Source: Pseudomonas cavernae (GTDB lineage Bacteria; Pseudomonadota; Gammaproteobacteria; Pseudomonadales; Pseudomonadaceae). Taken from it: a stretch of 64,000 bases of DNA. Below are positions 46,401 to 55,436 of the stretch, piece by piece. A program made the translations under genes and the position numbers. Under the pieces are notes generated by a model, which did no database searches, was not told the DNA's origin, and worked only from the letters and a program-made list of their open reading frames with translations. The DNA lies in NCBI RefSeq assembly GCF_003595175.1, contig NZ_CP032419.1, positions 3,286,001 through 3,350,000 on the forward strand. The letters run 5' to 3'. Within the stretch, counting starts at the first letter, position 1. Every line of letters starts with the position of its first letter.

Positions 46401-49400
46401 CAGTGACCGTGAGCAGCCCTCCTTCGCTGGCGGCACCCTGGTCGGCAACGGCTGTCGGCGCATCGTCGAGGATGCGGATGTCCAGGCTGGCGCTGTCGGG
46501 CGAGCCGTTGCTGTCGGTGGCCAGCACGCTGAACTGCTTGAGAATGCCGGCGCCGCTGACCAGCGAGTTGTCGGTCAGGCTGTAGCTGTAGCTGAAGGTT
46601 TTGCTGTCCGGGTCGTAGCCGGTGATCGCCAGCGATCCCTGCGCATCGCTGATGCTCAGGGCCGTGAACACGCCGTTGCTGAATACCGTCTGGCCATTCA
46701 GCGTGACGCTGCCGAGGCCGTCAGGCGCAGTCACGCTGAACGTGCCGTGCTGGGTCAGCGCCGCTGGGCTCGGGCTGCTGCCGTCGGCCAGGTTGGCCTC
46801 ATACAGGGTCAGTTCCGGCGCCTCGGCATCCAGGCCGCCGACCGTCACCGGATCGTCCGCCCCGGTGATGTTGATGGTCAGCTTGGCCGTGGAGATATCG
46901 CCGTCCTGGTCCCGCATGGTGTACAGCAGGCTGTGGCTGACCGTACTGGTCAGGGCCAGCACATCCGGGTCGTTGTTGGCGAGGGTGAAGCTGTAGTCAC
47001 CGGTGTTCGGGTTCAGGGTCAGCGTGCCGTAGCGCTGCAACTCGGTGATCGCCGTGCCATTGGCCGAGTCGTTCCACTGGACGAACTGCTTGCCGTTGTC
47101 GGCGCCAGCCAGGTCGTTGGTTAGGACATTGCCGCTGACACTATTGCTCGGGGCGCCGGCCAGCAGATCGCGGATGTCGTCCACCGCGGTCGGCCCATCG
47201 TCCTTGAAGCTGAGCAGATGGCCGATGCCGATCGAGCTGGTGGCCGAGTCACCGTCGTTGTCGGCGACCTTGCCGGTCAGCTGGATCAGATCCGCCGCCA
47301 GCGTACCCGACGGTTCATCCGGGTCGCTGGTGGAATGCACGATGGCGCGTTGCTGATCGAGGCTGACCACACCCGTGCCGGCATCCACGCTGAGACGGAA
47401 CACCAGCTGGCCGCCAAACTCGGTGCGCCCCTCGACCGCCGTACCGGCGGCGTTCAACACCAACACGACTTTCTCGCCGCTGGCGGTATCGACCAGGCCG
47501 GTATCCGCGCCCGGGTTAGCAATGCCCAGGCCGTAACTCAGGGACTTGAGCCCGTCGGCCCCGGGCTGAACGGTGAAGATGCCGCTGAAATCGCGTTGGG
47601 CATCCTCATGAAAGTTGCTCTCATCGACTTGCAGTGGCGCGCCCCAGGTCACGCTGACATTGACGTCGTTGTAGTCCCAGTCGGCATGCGCGGTCTGGTC
47701 TTCCCAGTTCTGGTTGCCGGGGTCGGCGGTGTCCTGCAGGTGCGCGCCGCCGGGGTTGAGGCTGGCATCGCTGAACAGCACATTGGCGCCATCTGCGCCG
47801 ACCAGCGCCACGCCATTGAGGAAGGCCTGCCATTGGCCACCGACCAGTTGGAAGCTCAGCGCGTCGCCATCGTCCAGGCCGCCGTTCTGGGCGCCGTTGG
47901 GGATGATGAAGAAACCGACGTCTTCCGGGTGAACGCCGTTGAGACTGGCCCTAGCGTCCGGCGCCTGACCCTTGACGTCGGCCCACAGCACCTTGCCGCT
48001 CAAGGGTTCGCCGTTCTCGCCCTTGAGGTAGTAGCCGTAGCTGTTGTGATAGCCGGCAGCGCTGCCGTTAAAGGTCACGTAAGAGTCATCGCTGAGCGCG
48101 CCGGCCTGAATGGTCGGCACATCGTCGTCGATCGTCACCTGCAACTCCGCGCTGGCGCTGTCGCCATCGCCGTCAGTGAGGCTGTAGCCGATCTTCAGGG
48201 TGAAGTTGTTCTCGTCCTGAGCATCGGCGTGCAGGATCGGCTTCAGCAACTCGACCCTGTAGGCACCGGTCGCCAGGTCAGTGACTTGCACCCGTACCAC
48301 CGCACCGCGCTCGGTGGACAGGGTCAGGGTGTTGGTCGCGGCATCCCAATCGGACGCGGTGACATCCTCAGTGCCCAACTTGGCCGGCCCGTTGAGTTCA
48401 ATGGACTTCGCCCCATCGGCCCCGGCCGAGTAATCCAGTTGGCCATGGATGCTGGTCGCCTCGCCCGGCACATCACCGAGTCCGACGCCGGGAATCCCGC
48501 CGTTGAGCCCTTCATCGTCGAGCGGCTCGGCGGCCGTCACGTTGCGGGCCAGCGGCACGTCGTCCTGCACGTCGATGACGAAGTAACCGGCATCGAAGCT
48601 GTCCGCCAGTGGGTCGCCATCGCCGTCGGTAGCGGTGATCAGCCCGGAGAAGTCGATGCCCATGCCCGAAGCGCTGAGCAGTTCGCCGTCCTCTCCATCC
48701 TGGACCAAGTGATCCAGCGGCCCCAGCAGGGTGAAGACGTAGCTGCCGCCCGGATTGACCTGCAGGCTGAACACGTCATAGGCCCCGGTCGCACCCGATA
48801 CGAAGGCGGTCAGCAAATTGCCGTCCAACCGGTAGTGCAGGTCCATCCCACCCGAGGTCAGGTGCTGATCGGTCATGGTTAGCCGCGAATCAGCGTCCAG
48901 CTTCAGCCCCATCGCGCCCGGGCCATCGGCGCCGAAGTCGACCATCGCCTGCAGAGCGCCCGGCCCGCCCGAGACCTGCAGTTCCTGCCCCTGATCGTCA
49001 TTGCCTTCGTGGGGACTGTGTAGGGCATCCTCATTGGCAACCCCGCCGACCGGGTGATTGCCAAGCCCGGCCAGCACCGGCACATCGTCCTCGACATCGA
49101 TGACGAAGCTGCCATTGCTGAACCCGGCATTCACCGGGTCGCCATCGCCGTCGGTGGCGGTGAGCAGACTGGAAAAGTCGATGGCCCGGTCGGAGCCGCC
49201 AAGCAGCTCGCCGTCTTCATCGCCATCGTGAACCGGGTGATCCAGCGGGCCCAGCAGGGTGAAGGTGTAACCGCCGTCGGCGCGCACCTCCAGGGTGAAC
49301 ACCGCATAGTTGCCGGCCGCGGTGCCTTGCACCGAGGCGGTCAGCAGGTTGCCGACCACCTGATAGTGCAGCGCCTGACCACCGGAGCTCAGGTGCGGAT

Positions 49401-52400
49401 TCTGCTCGCTCAGGGCTTGCAGGGCCGTCGCATCGCCCTTGAGGCCGAACACCCCTGGGCCATCGGCGCCGAAATCCACCAGCGCATGCAGCGCGCCGCT
49501 GCCGCCGTGGACCGACAGGGCTTCTCCGGCATCGTTATTGCCATCGTGGGGCGTGCCCAGGGCATCCTCGTTGACCACGCCACCCACGGGGCTGAAGCCA
49601 TAGCCGTGCTCGACCAGCACCGGCGTATCGTCATCGACGTTGATCACCAGGGAGCCCAGCGTCGGAGCGATGTCGCCGTCACCGTCGGTCACCTGATAGT
49701 TCAGGGTGAACAGCTGATTGTTCTCGTCCTGACCGGCCGCATGGGCAAGCGCAGCCAGTTGCTCGACGCTGTAGGCACCCGTGGCGCTGTCGAGCGTTAC
49801 CCGGATCACCGTGGTGTCGCCCTGTTTGATCAGCAGGCTGCCCTGAGCATCCAGCTCATAGCTGAACCCCAGCGGCGCGCCGGAGTCCAGCCAGCGGATG
49901 GAGCCGGCGTTGTCGGCCCCGAAGTTGTGGCCCAGCGTGCCCTCGAGGTTGGCGGTATCCGGATCAACATCTTCGATGCCGCCCAGGTTGCCATGCGCCA
50001 AGGCATCGTCATCCAGTTGCACCAGCGCATTGCTGCCCACCTGCGGCACGTCGTCGACGATGTCCACCCAGATCGTGCCGGTCGCCGTATTGCCATTGGC
50101 GTCGGTCACCTGGTAGGTGAAATGGTCCCTGCCCTGTTCGACCTGAGCACCGTCGCTGGCAGCCGGATTGCTGTCATACGGTTTGGTCAGGCTGTAGGTG
50201 TAGCTGCCATCCTGAGCGATGTGGATCACGCCGTAACTGCCGACACCGTCGCCAACCAGCGCGTAGGTCAGCGGGCCTATACCTGTGGCGTTCAGCTGGT
50301 TGTTCGCATCGGTTTCCCCGGCATGCCCCGGCAGGCTGCCGGTCACCGTGCCCGCCGCCAGGTCCTGGCCATCCTGGCTCAGATCCAGAGCCTGCTCGTA
50401 GACCTTTACGTCATGGTCGTCCGGAGCTTCCAGGCCGCTGTCGCTGAGATTAATGGTCAGCGTGGTGGTCGACAGATCGCCGTCAGCGTCCCGGATGCTG
50501 TAGACGAACATGTCGCTGACCGCCGCGTTGATGGCGTTGGCATGGGCCTGGTAGCTGTAACTGCCGTCGGCATGCAGGGTCAGGGTACCGAACTGGCCGG
50601 CGATCGCTATACCCACCCCCGAAGTGACCGCCGTGGCGGTATCACCGCCAGCCGCGCGCACGCCCACCACCGCATTAGCTCCGGCGCCGTCAGCGCCGAA
50701 GCTATCGGCCACCGAGCCGATCCCATCCACGCTGAGCACGTTGCCCTGGACTTCTGCGCCCTCGATGACCTGCGCGCTGTCGGCCCTGGCCGAGGGCACG
50801 TCGTCGACGATGCTGACCACCAGGGTGCCGGTGCCGCTGTTGCCATTGGCGTCGGTGACCGTGTAGGTGAAGCTTTCCGTGGTCTGGATGTTCGCGCCGT
50901 TGTTGCCGGCTGGCAGGCTCACCGGCGTGGCCAGGGTGTAGGTGTAATTGCCGCTGCTGTCGATGCTCAGGCTGCCATAGAGGCCCTGGCCGTCGCCAGC
51001 GAGGACAAAGCTGTAACCGCCGACCCCGCCGGCGGCGGTCAAGGTGCCGCTGGCGATCTCATCGGCGCTGGCCGGATCGCTGCCGATCCCCAGCGCCGCC
51101 TCGCGCACGCTGGTGTCAGCGCCGCTGCCCAGCGCGGTGGTGACGGCGATGTTCGCCACGTCGATGGTCAGGGTGGTGGTGCTGAGATCACCATCGGCGT
51201 CGACGATGGTGTAGGTGAACGTATCCGTCGCCCCCGGCGGCGCCACGCTGTTGGCGGTGCTCTGGTAGCTGTAACTGCCGTCGGCATTGAGGATCAGCGT
51301 GCCCCAGGCGCCTGCCACCCCGGCACCGCCCAAACCGCCGCTGGCCGGCGTCGCGGTGTCGCTACCGGCCTTGACGCCCACCACCGCATTCGCCCCAGGA
51401 CCGTCGGCGCCGAAGCCGTCGGCCACCGAGCCAGTACCGGTCCCAGTGACCAGGTTGCCCTGGACTTCCCCACCCTCGATCACTTGCGCACTGTCGGCCC
51501 TGGCCGAGGGCACGTCGTCGAGGATGCTGACCACCAGGGTGCCGGTGCCGCTGTTGCCGTTGGCGTCGGTTACCGTGTAGGTGAAGCTTTCCGTGGTCTG
51601 GATGTTCGCGCCGTTGTTGCCGGCTGGCAGGCTCACCGGCGTGGCCAGGGTGTAGGTGTAATTGCCGCTGCTGTCGATGCTCAGGCTGCCATAGAGGCCC
51701 TGGCCGTCGCCAGCGAGGACAAAGCTGTAATTGCCGACCCCGCCGGCGGCGGTCAGCGTGCCGGTGGCGATCTCATCGGCGCTGGCCGGATCGCTGCCGA
51801 TCCCATTCAACGCCGCCTCGCGCACGCTGGTGTCAGCGCCGCTGCCCAGCTCGGTGGTGACGGTGATGTTCGCCACGTCGATGGTCAAGGTGGTGGTGCT
51901 GAGATCGCCATCGGCGTCGACGATGGTGTAGGTGAAAATATCCGTCGCCCCCGGCGGCGCCACGCTGTTGGCGCTGCTCTGGTAGCTGTAACTGCCGTCG
52001 GCACTGAGGGTCAGCGTGCCCCAGGCGCCCGCCACCCCGGCACCGCCCAAGCCGCCGCTGGCCGGCGTCGCGGTGTCGCTGCCGGCCTTGACGCCCACCA
52101 CCGCATTCGCCCCGGGACCGTCGGCGCCGAAGCTGTCGGCGAGCGTGCCCGTAGCGACTCCAGTAACCACGTTGCCGCCTACGCTGCCGCCTTCGCTCAC
52201 CGTGGCGGTGTCGGCCTGGGCGGCAGGCAGGTCGTCGAGGATCTCGATGGTCACCGTGGCTGAGGCCGTGGCCTGACCATCGTCGAGCGTGACGCTGAAA
52301 CCATCGGTTTCCGCCTGGCCATCGGCGTCCGTGGTGCTGCTGGTGAGGGTGTAGCTGAAGCTGAAGGTGCCCGCGCCGTCATAGCCGGTCAGCTCGACCG

Positions 52401-53577
52401 TACCGTGAGCGGTGTCGAAGGTCTGGCCGACCAGACTGGCCAGGGCCGTGGTGGACAGATCCGCCGTCAGGCTGCCGATCTGGATGCTGGTCAGGCTGCC
52501 CAACCCCTCCGGATCGGCGAGGTGAAAACTGCCAGTGCTGACCTGGCTGCCATCGCCGGCGCTCGAACCCGCGGCCAGGCCGGCTTCGCTGACCAGCGCC
52601 CGGCCGCCTTCGACATCGACAGCGCGGACACTCACCTCGGGCGCGTCGTTACGCCCGGTGATGGTGATGGTCAGGGTCGCGCTGCTGGAATCGCCGTTGC
52701 CATCGGCAATGCTGTAATCGAAGGTCAGGGCGACCTGCTCGCCTTCCGCCAATGCCTCGACCGCCGGCGTGCCGTTGGCCAGCACGAAGTCATAACGGCC
52801 GTCCGCATGCAGGGTCACCAGGCCAAACGGGGTGTTCAGCTGCACATCCGCGCCGGGCTGGCCGCCTGTCCAACCGAGGAAACGGGTAGGCAGATCGGGA
52901 CCGCTCAGGTCATTGACCAGCACATTGCCGCTGACGCCGGCCTCGCCTTCGGCCAGCTCGGCGGAATCGGGCAGGGCCACCGGTACGCCATTGGCAGGCG
53001 CTACCGGCGGGACAGGCGTCACCGGCGGCACAACCGGGGGAATGGCGACCAGTTCGGGGTCACCCGCCACCTCGAGGTCGGGAAACTCGGGGCCAGCATT
53101 GATCCCTGCGGTCGGGAAGCCGATCTGCGGGTCGACCGAGCCAGCCACCGCATCCAGCAGCACGAACGAGTGTCCGCCGCCGGCACCGCCCGCCCCCCCA
53201 CTGCCGCCACCCGGGCCGGCCGCCGTGGCCTCGGCTTCCTGGGTCGGGTCGACACCCGCCGCGATGGCCGCCTGCAGCTGCTCGACGTCGGTCAGGTCCT
53301 GCTCGCTGGGGGTCACCGGCGCCGCATCCTGGGCCGGCGGAGCGGCGTCCTGTGGGCCGGCCAGCAACTGCTGGGTCAGCGCCATGCTGCTGTCGCGGCC
53401 GAGGGTCAGCTCCTGGCCATTGCTCAGGGCAATCGCAATGGCGCCGGCGGCGCCTGTGGTCAGCTGCTCGCCCACGAATACGCGGTCACCTTCAGTCAAC
53501 AGCCGCCGCGTTCCATCGCCTGCTACCGCAAAGACTTCGCCGACAACCTGCCTGACGACCCCGATCGAAGTAGCCAT
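43423..53577 (-). CDS. Giant LapA-type RTX adhesin
   Basis: This 3,384-residue secreted adhesin starts at ATG 53577 behind GAGGAAGGG. The N-terminal retention module (MATSIGVVRQVVGEVFAVAG to about residue 115) is followed by the TAAG site at residues 118-121, a Gly-rich linker and a Pro/Val stretch. The bulk consists of VCBS/cadherin-like beta repeats ending in DDVPSA-type linkers, two T1SS-143 repeats (VGGVVNEDALGTPHDGNND) and unique domains. The last 300 residues hold RTX nonapeptides (GGSGNDTLI, GGTGDDVLDGGAGQDVF) and a type I secretion signal. In LapA systems the retention module plugs the TolC-like pore until LapG cuts the TAAG site. Export genes are divergent; lapD and lapG are absent here. 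Confidence 0.92.
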   Translation of the reverse strand: MATSIGVVRQVVGEVFAVAGDGTRRLLTEGDRVFVGEQLTTGAAGAIAIALSNGQELTLGRDSSMALTQQLLAGPQDAAPPAQDAAPVTPSEQDLTDVEQLQAAIAAGVDPTQEAEATAAGPGGGSGGAGGAGGGHSFVLLDAVAGSVDPQIGFPTAGINAGPEFPDLEVAGDPELVAIPPVVPPVTPVPPVAPANGVPVALPDSAELAEGEAGVSGNVLVNDLSGPDLPTRFLGWTGGQPGADVQLNTPFGLVTLHADGRYDFVLANGTPAVEALAEGEQVALTFDYSIADGNGDSSSATLTITITGRNDAPEVSVRAVDVEGGRALVSEAGLAAGSSAGDGSQVSTGSFHLADPEGLGSLTSIQIGSLTADLSTTALASLVGQTFDTAHGTVELTGYDGAGTFSFSYTLTSSTTDADGQAETDGFSVTLDDGQATASATVTIEILDDLPAAQADTATVSEGGSVGGNVVTGVATGTLADSFGADGPGANAVVGVKAGSDTATPASGGLGGAGVAGAWGTLTLSADGSYSYQSSANSVAPPGATDIFTYTIVDADGDLSTTTLTIDVANITVTTELGSGADTSVREAALNGIGSDPASADEIATGTLTAAGGVGNYSFVLAGDGQGLYGSLSIDSSGNYTYTLATPVSLPAGNNGANIQTTESFTYTVTDANGNSGTGTLVVSILDDVPSARADSAQVIEGGEVQGNLVTGTGTGSVADGFGADGPGANAVVGVKAGSDTATPASGGLGGAGVAGAWGTLILNADGSYSYQSTANSVAPPGATDTFTYTIVDADGDLSTTTLTIDVANIAVTTALGSGADTSVREAALGIGSDPASADEIASGTLTAAGGVGGYSFVLAGDGQGLYGSLSIDSSGNYTYTLATPVSLPAGNNGANIQTTESFTYTVTDANGNSGTGTLVVSIVDDVPSARADSAQVIEGAEVQGNVLSVDGIGSVADSFGADGAGANAVVGVRAAGGDTATAVTSGVGIAIAGQFGTLTLHADGSYSYQAHANAINAAVSDMFVYSIRDADGDLSTTTLTINLSDSGLEAPDDHDVKVYEQALDLSQDGQDLAAGTVTGSLPGHAGETDANNQLNATGIGPLTYALVGDGVGSYGVIHIAQDGSYTYSLTKPYDSNPAASDGAQVEQGRDHFTYQVTDANGNTATGTIWVDIVDDVPQVGSNALVQLDDDALAHGNLGGIEDVDPDTANLEGTLGHNFGADNAGSIRWLDSGAPLGFSYELDAQGSLLIKQGDTTVIRVTLDSATGAYSVEQLAALAHAAGQDENNQLFTLNYQVTDGDGDIAPTLGSLVINVDDDTPVLVEHGYGFSPVGGVVNEDALGTPHDGNNDAGEALSVHGGSGALHALVDFGADGPGVFGLKGDATALQALSEQNPHLSSGGQALHYQVVGNLLTASVQGTAAGNYAVFTLEVRADGGYTFTLLGPLDHPVHDGDEDGELLGGSDRAIDFSSLLTATDGDGDPVNAGFSNGSFVIDVEDDVPVLAGLGNHPVGGVANEDALHSPHEGNDDQGQELQVSGGPGALQAMVDFGADGPGAMGLKLDADSRLTMTDQHLTSGGMDLHYRLDGNLLTAFVSGATGAYDVFSLQVNPGGSYVFTLLGPLDHLVQDGEDGELLSASGMGIDFSGLITATDGDGDPLADSFDAGYFVIDVQDDVPLARNVTAAEPLDDEGLNGGIPGVGLGDVPGEATSIHGQLDYSAGADGAKSIELNGPAKLGTEDVTASDWDAATNTLTLSTERGAVVRVQVTDLATGAYRVELLKPILHADAQDENNFTLKIGYSLTDGDGDSASAELQVTIDDDVPTIQAGALSDDSYVTFNGSAAGYHNSYGYYLKGENGEPLSGKVLWADVKGQAPDARASLNGVHPEDVGFFIIPNGAQNGGLDDGDALSFQLVGGQWQAFLNGVALVGADGANVLFSDASLNPGGAHLQDTADPGNQNWEDQTAHADWDYNDVNVSVTWGAPLQVDESNFHEDAQRDFSGIFTVQPGADGLKSLSYGLGIANPGADTGLVDTASGEKVVLVLNAAGTAVEGRTEFGGQLVFRLSVDAGTGVVSLDQQRAIVHSTSDPDEPSGTLAADLIQLTGKVADNDGDSATSSIGIGHLLSFKDDGPTAVDDIRDLLAGAPSNSVSGNVLTNDLAGADNGKQFVQWNDSANGTAITELQRYGTLTLNPNTGDYSFTLANNDPDVLALTSTVSHSLLYTMRDQDGDISTAKLTINITGADDPVTVGGLDAEAPELTLYEANLADGSSPSPAALTQHGTFSVTAPDGLGSVTLNGQTVFSNGVFTALSISDAQGSLAITGYDPDSKTFSYSYSLTDNSLVSGAGILKQFSVLATDSNGSPDSASLDIRILDDAPTAVADQGAASEGGLLTVTAAAGVLGNDKAGADGFAAGAGVVGVRAAAGDLNTAVNGDVGQAINGLYGTLTLHGDGSYSYQAHANQITAATMDVFVYTIEDGDGDLSTTTLTIDVANITVTTALGSGADTSVREAALDGIGSDPASNDEIASGTLTAAGGVGGYSFAIAGDGQGLYGSLSIDSSGHYTYTLASPVSLPAGNNGENTQTTESFTYTVTDANGNIGTGSLVVSIVDDVPSAQADSAQLIEGGEVQGNLVTGIGTGSVADGFGADGVGASAVVGVKAGSDTVTPASGGLGGVGVAGTWGKLILNADGSYSYQSTANSVAPPGATDIFTYTIVDADGDLSTTTLTIDVANITVTTELGSNADTNVREAALDGIGSDPASADEIATGILTANGGAGGYSFSGGGSGAHGILSIDSSGNYTYTLTSPVNLPTGNNGENIQFTETFTYQVTDANGNTATGTISVDIVDDVPQLGSFVDATLPNQLGTVNGTFFVAPGADGLNSFTILGPSIAGVSYTTIQNNDGSGHFVSTTLLAESNTGEDLFDLTVRADGTYSFTLSKPDASSSTSISFAGLNSGGPIATANGGAAGWAFDGLKFTGDSPQQFTNPNDGGGSGGDYLNVSGNGFGLGSAAAVPDNRGFLYYQAGGADSLTFKANLTNNAGAAKITWAAYGGATPPTASSVPLQVGSSAITITASGNVTIDPTITFTYLVVRIDVDDAPPSAGVRVEEFSYSKTILPDDHQYAFSIVGQDGDGDLSGSSTLSVHVVAESSGDTFSLTGTAGDDVIAASSNPDLINGAESFDLVDYRDDTSGVLVNLLDGTGSQGSAANDIYISIEGALGGSGNDTLIGHIANPNYLDGGAGADTLIGGDSDDILLGGTGDDVLDGGAGQDVFKWQAGDSGQDVVSGFTLAAGADKDVLNLADLLQGVQATADSLDDFLSFSVAGGNSLISASAVANGAKVQDIELQGVDLAAHYGVTPGAGGIISAGDSATIITGMLGDGSLKVDTV
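43700..44130 (-). other. C-terminal RTX calcium-binding region of the adhesin
   Basis: Nonapeptide repeats GGxGxDxLx occur as GGSGNDTLIG, GGAGADTLIG, GGDSDDILLG, GGTGDDVLDG and GGAGQDVFKW, with one more at GTAGDDVIAA further upstream. They bind Ca2+ outside the cell and drive folding after C-terminus-first export. The number of repeats is small for so large a protein. Confidence 0.85.
45285..46150. repeat. Diverged, permuted copy of the adhesin 714-bp repeat
   Basis: This segment matches the two tandem units at 50791-52218 with scattered substitutions, but starts at a different phase, so it covers a little more than one unit. In protein it encodes the DDVPSAQADSAQLIEGGEVQ module and the neighbouring VREAALDGIGSDPAS module near the C-terminal side. 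Confidence 0.7.
48549..49613. repeat. Two tandem T1SS-143-type repeats in the adhesin
   Basis: Two units of 522 and 543 bp, boundaries about 48549, 49071 and 49613, encode VGGVANEDALHSPHEGNDDQ and VGGVVNEDALGTPHDGNND modules. By eye they match over much of their length but carry many substitutions, so the duplication is older than that of the 714-bp units. Confidence 0.75.
50791..52218. repeat. Two near-identical tandem 714-bp units in the adhesin
   Basis: Units 50791-51504 and 51505-52218 (238 codons each) encode a DDVPSARADSAQVIEGGEVQ module plus a VREAALGIGSDPASADEI module. They match almost base for base through most of their length and diverge only toward the outer end of the second unit. 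This is the part most likely to expand or contract by recombination. Confidence 0.85.
53215..53226 (-). other. TAAG site of the LapG type in the adhesin
   Basis: Residues 118-121 read Thr-Ala-Ala-Gly in EATAAGPGGG, directly after the retention module. LapG-family proteases cut LapA and MapA between the two Ala residues of TAAG at a comparable position. The presence of the site predicts c-di-GMP control of adhesin release through LapD and LapG encoded elsewhere. Confidence 0.8.
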
Positions 53578-54032
53578 GATCCCTTCCTCTATACAGCTGC
53601 CGACCCGTGCCGGCATCTATTCCAAAAGGTCGAGTCACCCTTCAAAACCGCTGTCAGAGGAAGAAAAAAATCCGGTGAAATGGCACGACTCAGATCAAAA
53701 AAAACAGCGCGACAAAAAAATGCCACTTCCGTTTTGAGCCGACAACCTCACCAGATCCGTCCCCTCCTGGACGCTCTAAAACGGTGTTCGACCACCTGTT
53801 TAACCGCTGAAACCCGCTAAAACAGCCGCATTCACGGCCTTCGAGAAGAAAGAGTGTGCTCGTTTTCACAGAGTTCATAAGACCAATTTCTCATAACGCT
53901 TGTAACAAACTCGTCTTAGCCAATTCGAATAGTTGTTCCTATCTTTGATGTTACACACACAGAGAAAACGCTTTCGGTAAAACGCCAAAAAAATGGCACA
54001 AAGGGAAGCAGTCTTACACGAGGAATAGCAAA
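53578..54032. other. Divergent AT-rich intergenic region, adhesin / exporter
   Basis: This 455-bp gap separates the adhesin and tolC-like genes. It is much richer in A and T than its neighbours, especially 53690-54010, and must hold both promoters. A-tracts occur near 53700 and 53985. I do not see a site I can assign to a named regulator and no credible small gene. Confidence 0.5.
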
Positions 54033-55388
54033 ATGCGCGTCATGCCCCCTATTTGCAGCAGCATGCTAATGGCGATGGCCTGCGCTCAAACCCAGGCGAT
54101 GACGCTCGCCGACGCCATTCAGAGCACCGTGGACAATCACCCGGAAATCCAGGCCAGCGTGAACAGCCGGTTGTCTTCGGAGGAGGAAGTCAAAATCGCC
54201 AAGGGCGGCTATCTCCCTACCCTCGATGCCTTGGCCGGATACGGTCGCGAGCAGAGCGACAACCCCGATACGCGCGCCCAAGGCAACCACCACAAGGAAA
54301 CCCTGAACGCCAGCAATTCCGAGCTGCGCCTGCGGCAGATGCTGTTCGACGGCTTCAACACCCCCAACGAAGTGGCGCGCACCAAGGCGGTGAGCAACTC
54401 GCGGGCGTACTTCATCCAGGGCACCGCCGAAAGCCTGGCGCTGCGCACCGTGGAGGTCTATCTGGACGTCCTCAAGCGCCGCGAGATGGTGGACCTGGCC
54501 AAGAACAATCTGCAGGCCCATACCCGCATCAGCGACCAGATCGGTCTGCGCAAGGAGCGCGGTGTCGGCAGCTCAGCCGACTTCGACCAGGCCGAAGCGC
54601 GCCTGGCCCTGGCGCAGAACAACCTCTACACCGAGCAGGTCAACCTGGCGGACGCCGAGGCCAATTTCTTCAGCTCCGTCGGGCGCATGCCGGACGAGCT
54701 GGTCAGCCCGGGCACGGTCAAGGGCGAGATCCCCGCGGATCAGCTCAGCGCCCGGCAGATGATGATGGACAACAACCCGCTGCTGAAATCCGCACAGTCC
54801 GATGTGGTCGCCGCCCAGAAGCAATACGAAGTGGCCAAGTCGCCTTACTACCCCCGTTTCGATGCCGAGTTGGCGACCAATGCCGACAACGACGTGGGTG
54901 GCGAGGATGGCCATGACAACGGTTGGCGCGCCGGCGTGGTGATGAATTACAACCTGTTCAACGGCATGCGCGACAAGGCCCGCCTGCAGTCCTCGGCGTA
55001 CCAGATCAACCAGGCGATGGACATCCGCAACAACGCCCTGCGGCAGATCAACGAGAACGTCATGCTGGCCTGGAACGCCATGGAGAACGCCCGCCTGCAA
55101 ACCCCCAAGGCCCGTGAGTACGCCGATTACACGGCGCGGGTTCGCGAGGCCTACCAACAGCAGTTCAGCCTCGGTCAGCGCACCCTGCTCGACCTGCTGG
55201 ACAGCGAGAACGAACTGTTTACCGCCAACCGTCGCTATGTCGATGTGCGCTACACGGAGGAGTTCTCCATGTACCGCCTGCTCTCGGCCACCGGCGAACT
55301 GTTGCGCAAGCAAGGCACGGTGCTGCCGGCGGAAGCCACGGCGCTGTCTGCGGTGAAGAGCGAGGCCCAATTACCGGAACTGAAGTAG
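54033..55388 (+). CDS. lapE: TolC-family outer-membrane pore for adhesin export (LapE-like)
   Basis: This 451-residue protein has a signal peptide (MRVMPPICSSMLMAMACAQTQA) and two OEP repeats rich in long amphipathic helices. The first begins LADAIQSTVDNHPEIQASVN and the second EVARTKAVSN-type segments to NENVMLAWNAMENARLQTPK. It belongs to the AggA/LapE branch of TolC. It precedes the ABC transporter gene by 48 bp and is divergent from the adhesin. Confidence 0.9.
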   Translation: MRVMPPICSSMLMAMACAQTQAMTLADAIQSTVDNHPEIQASVNSRLSSEEEVKIAKGGYLPTLDALAGYGREQSDNPDTRAQGNHHKETLNASNSELRLRQMLFDGFNTPNEVARTKAVSNSRAYFIQGTAESLALRTVEVYLDVLKRREMVDLAKNNLQAHTRISDQIGLRKERGVGSSADFDQAEARLALAQNNLYTEQVNLADAEANFFSSVGRMPDELVSPGTVKGEIPADQLSARQMMMDNNPLLKSAQSDVVAAQKQYEVAKSPYYPRFDAELATNADNDVGGEDGHDNGWRAGVVMNYNLFNGMRDKARLQSSAYQINQAMDIRNNALRQINENVMLAWNAMENARLQTPKAREYADYTARVREAYQQQFSLGQRTLLDLLDSENELFTANRRYVDVRYTEEFSMYRLLSATGELLRKQGTVLPAEATALSAVKSEAQLPELK

Positions 55389-55436
55389 GTTCCCTGCGCC
55401 GGGCCCGGCGCACCCGTGGGAACCTGGGAGTAGTCC

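Noticed and set aside
49054..52263. Very long open frame antisense to the adhesin gene (over 1,000 codons), and a similar one at 45220-47124
   Set aside because: Both mirror the repeated codon structure of the adhesin on the other strand. Their translations are repetitive, rich in Gly, Ala, Arg and His, and show no domain. The adhesin frame is clearly the real one.
43423..53577. CRISPR array suggested by regularly repeated sequence
   Set aside because: The repeat periods are 500-700 bp, in one open frame, and encode beta-sandwich modules of a secreted adhesin. There are no short direct repeats with unique spacers and no cas genes.
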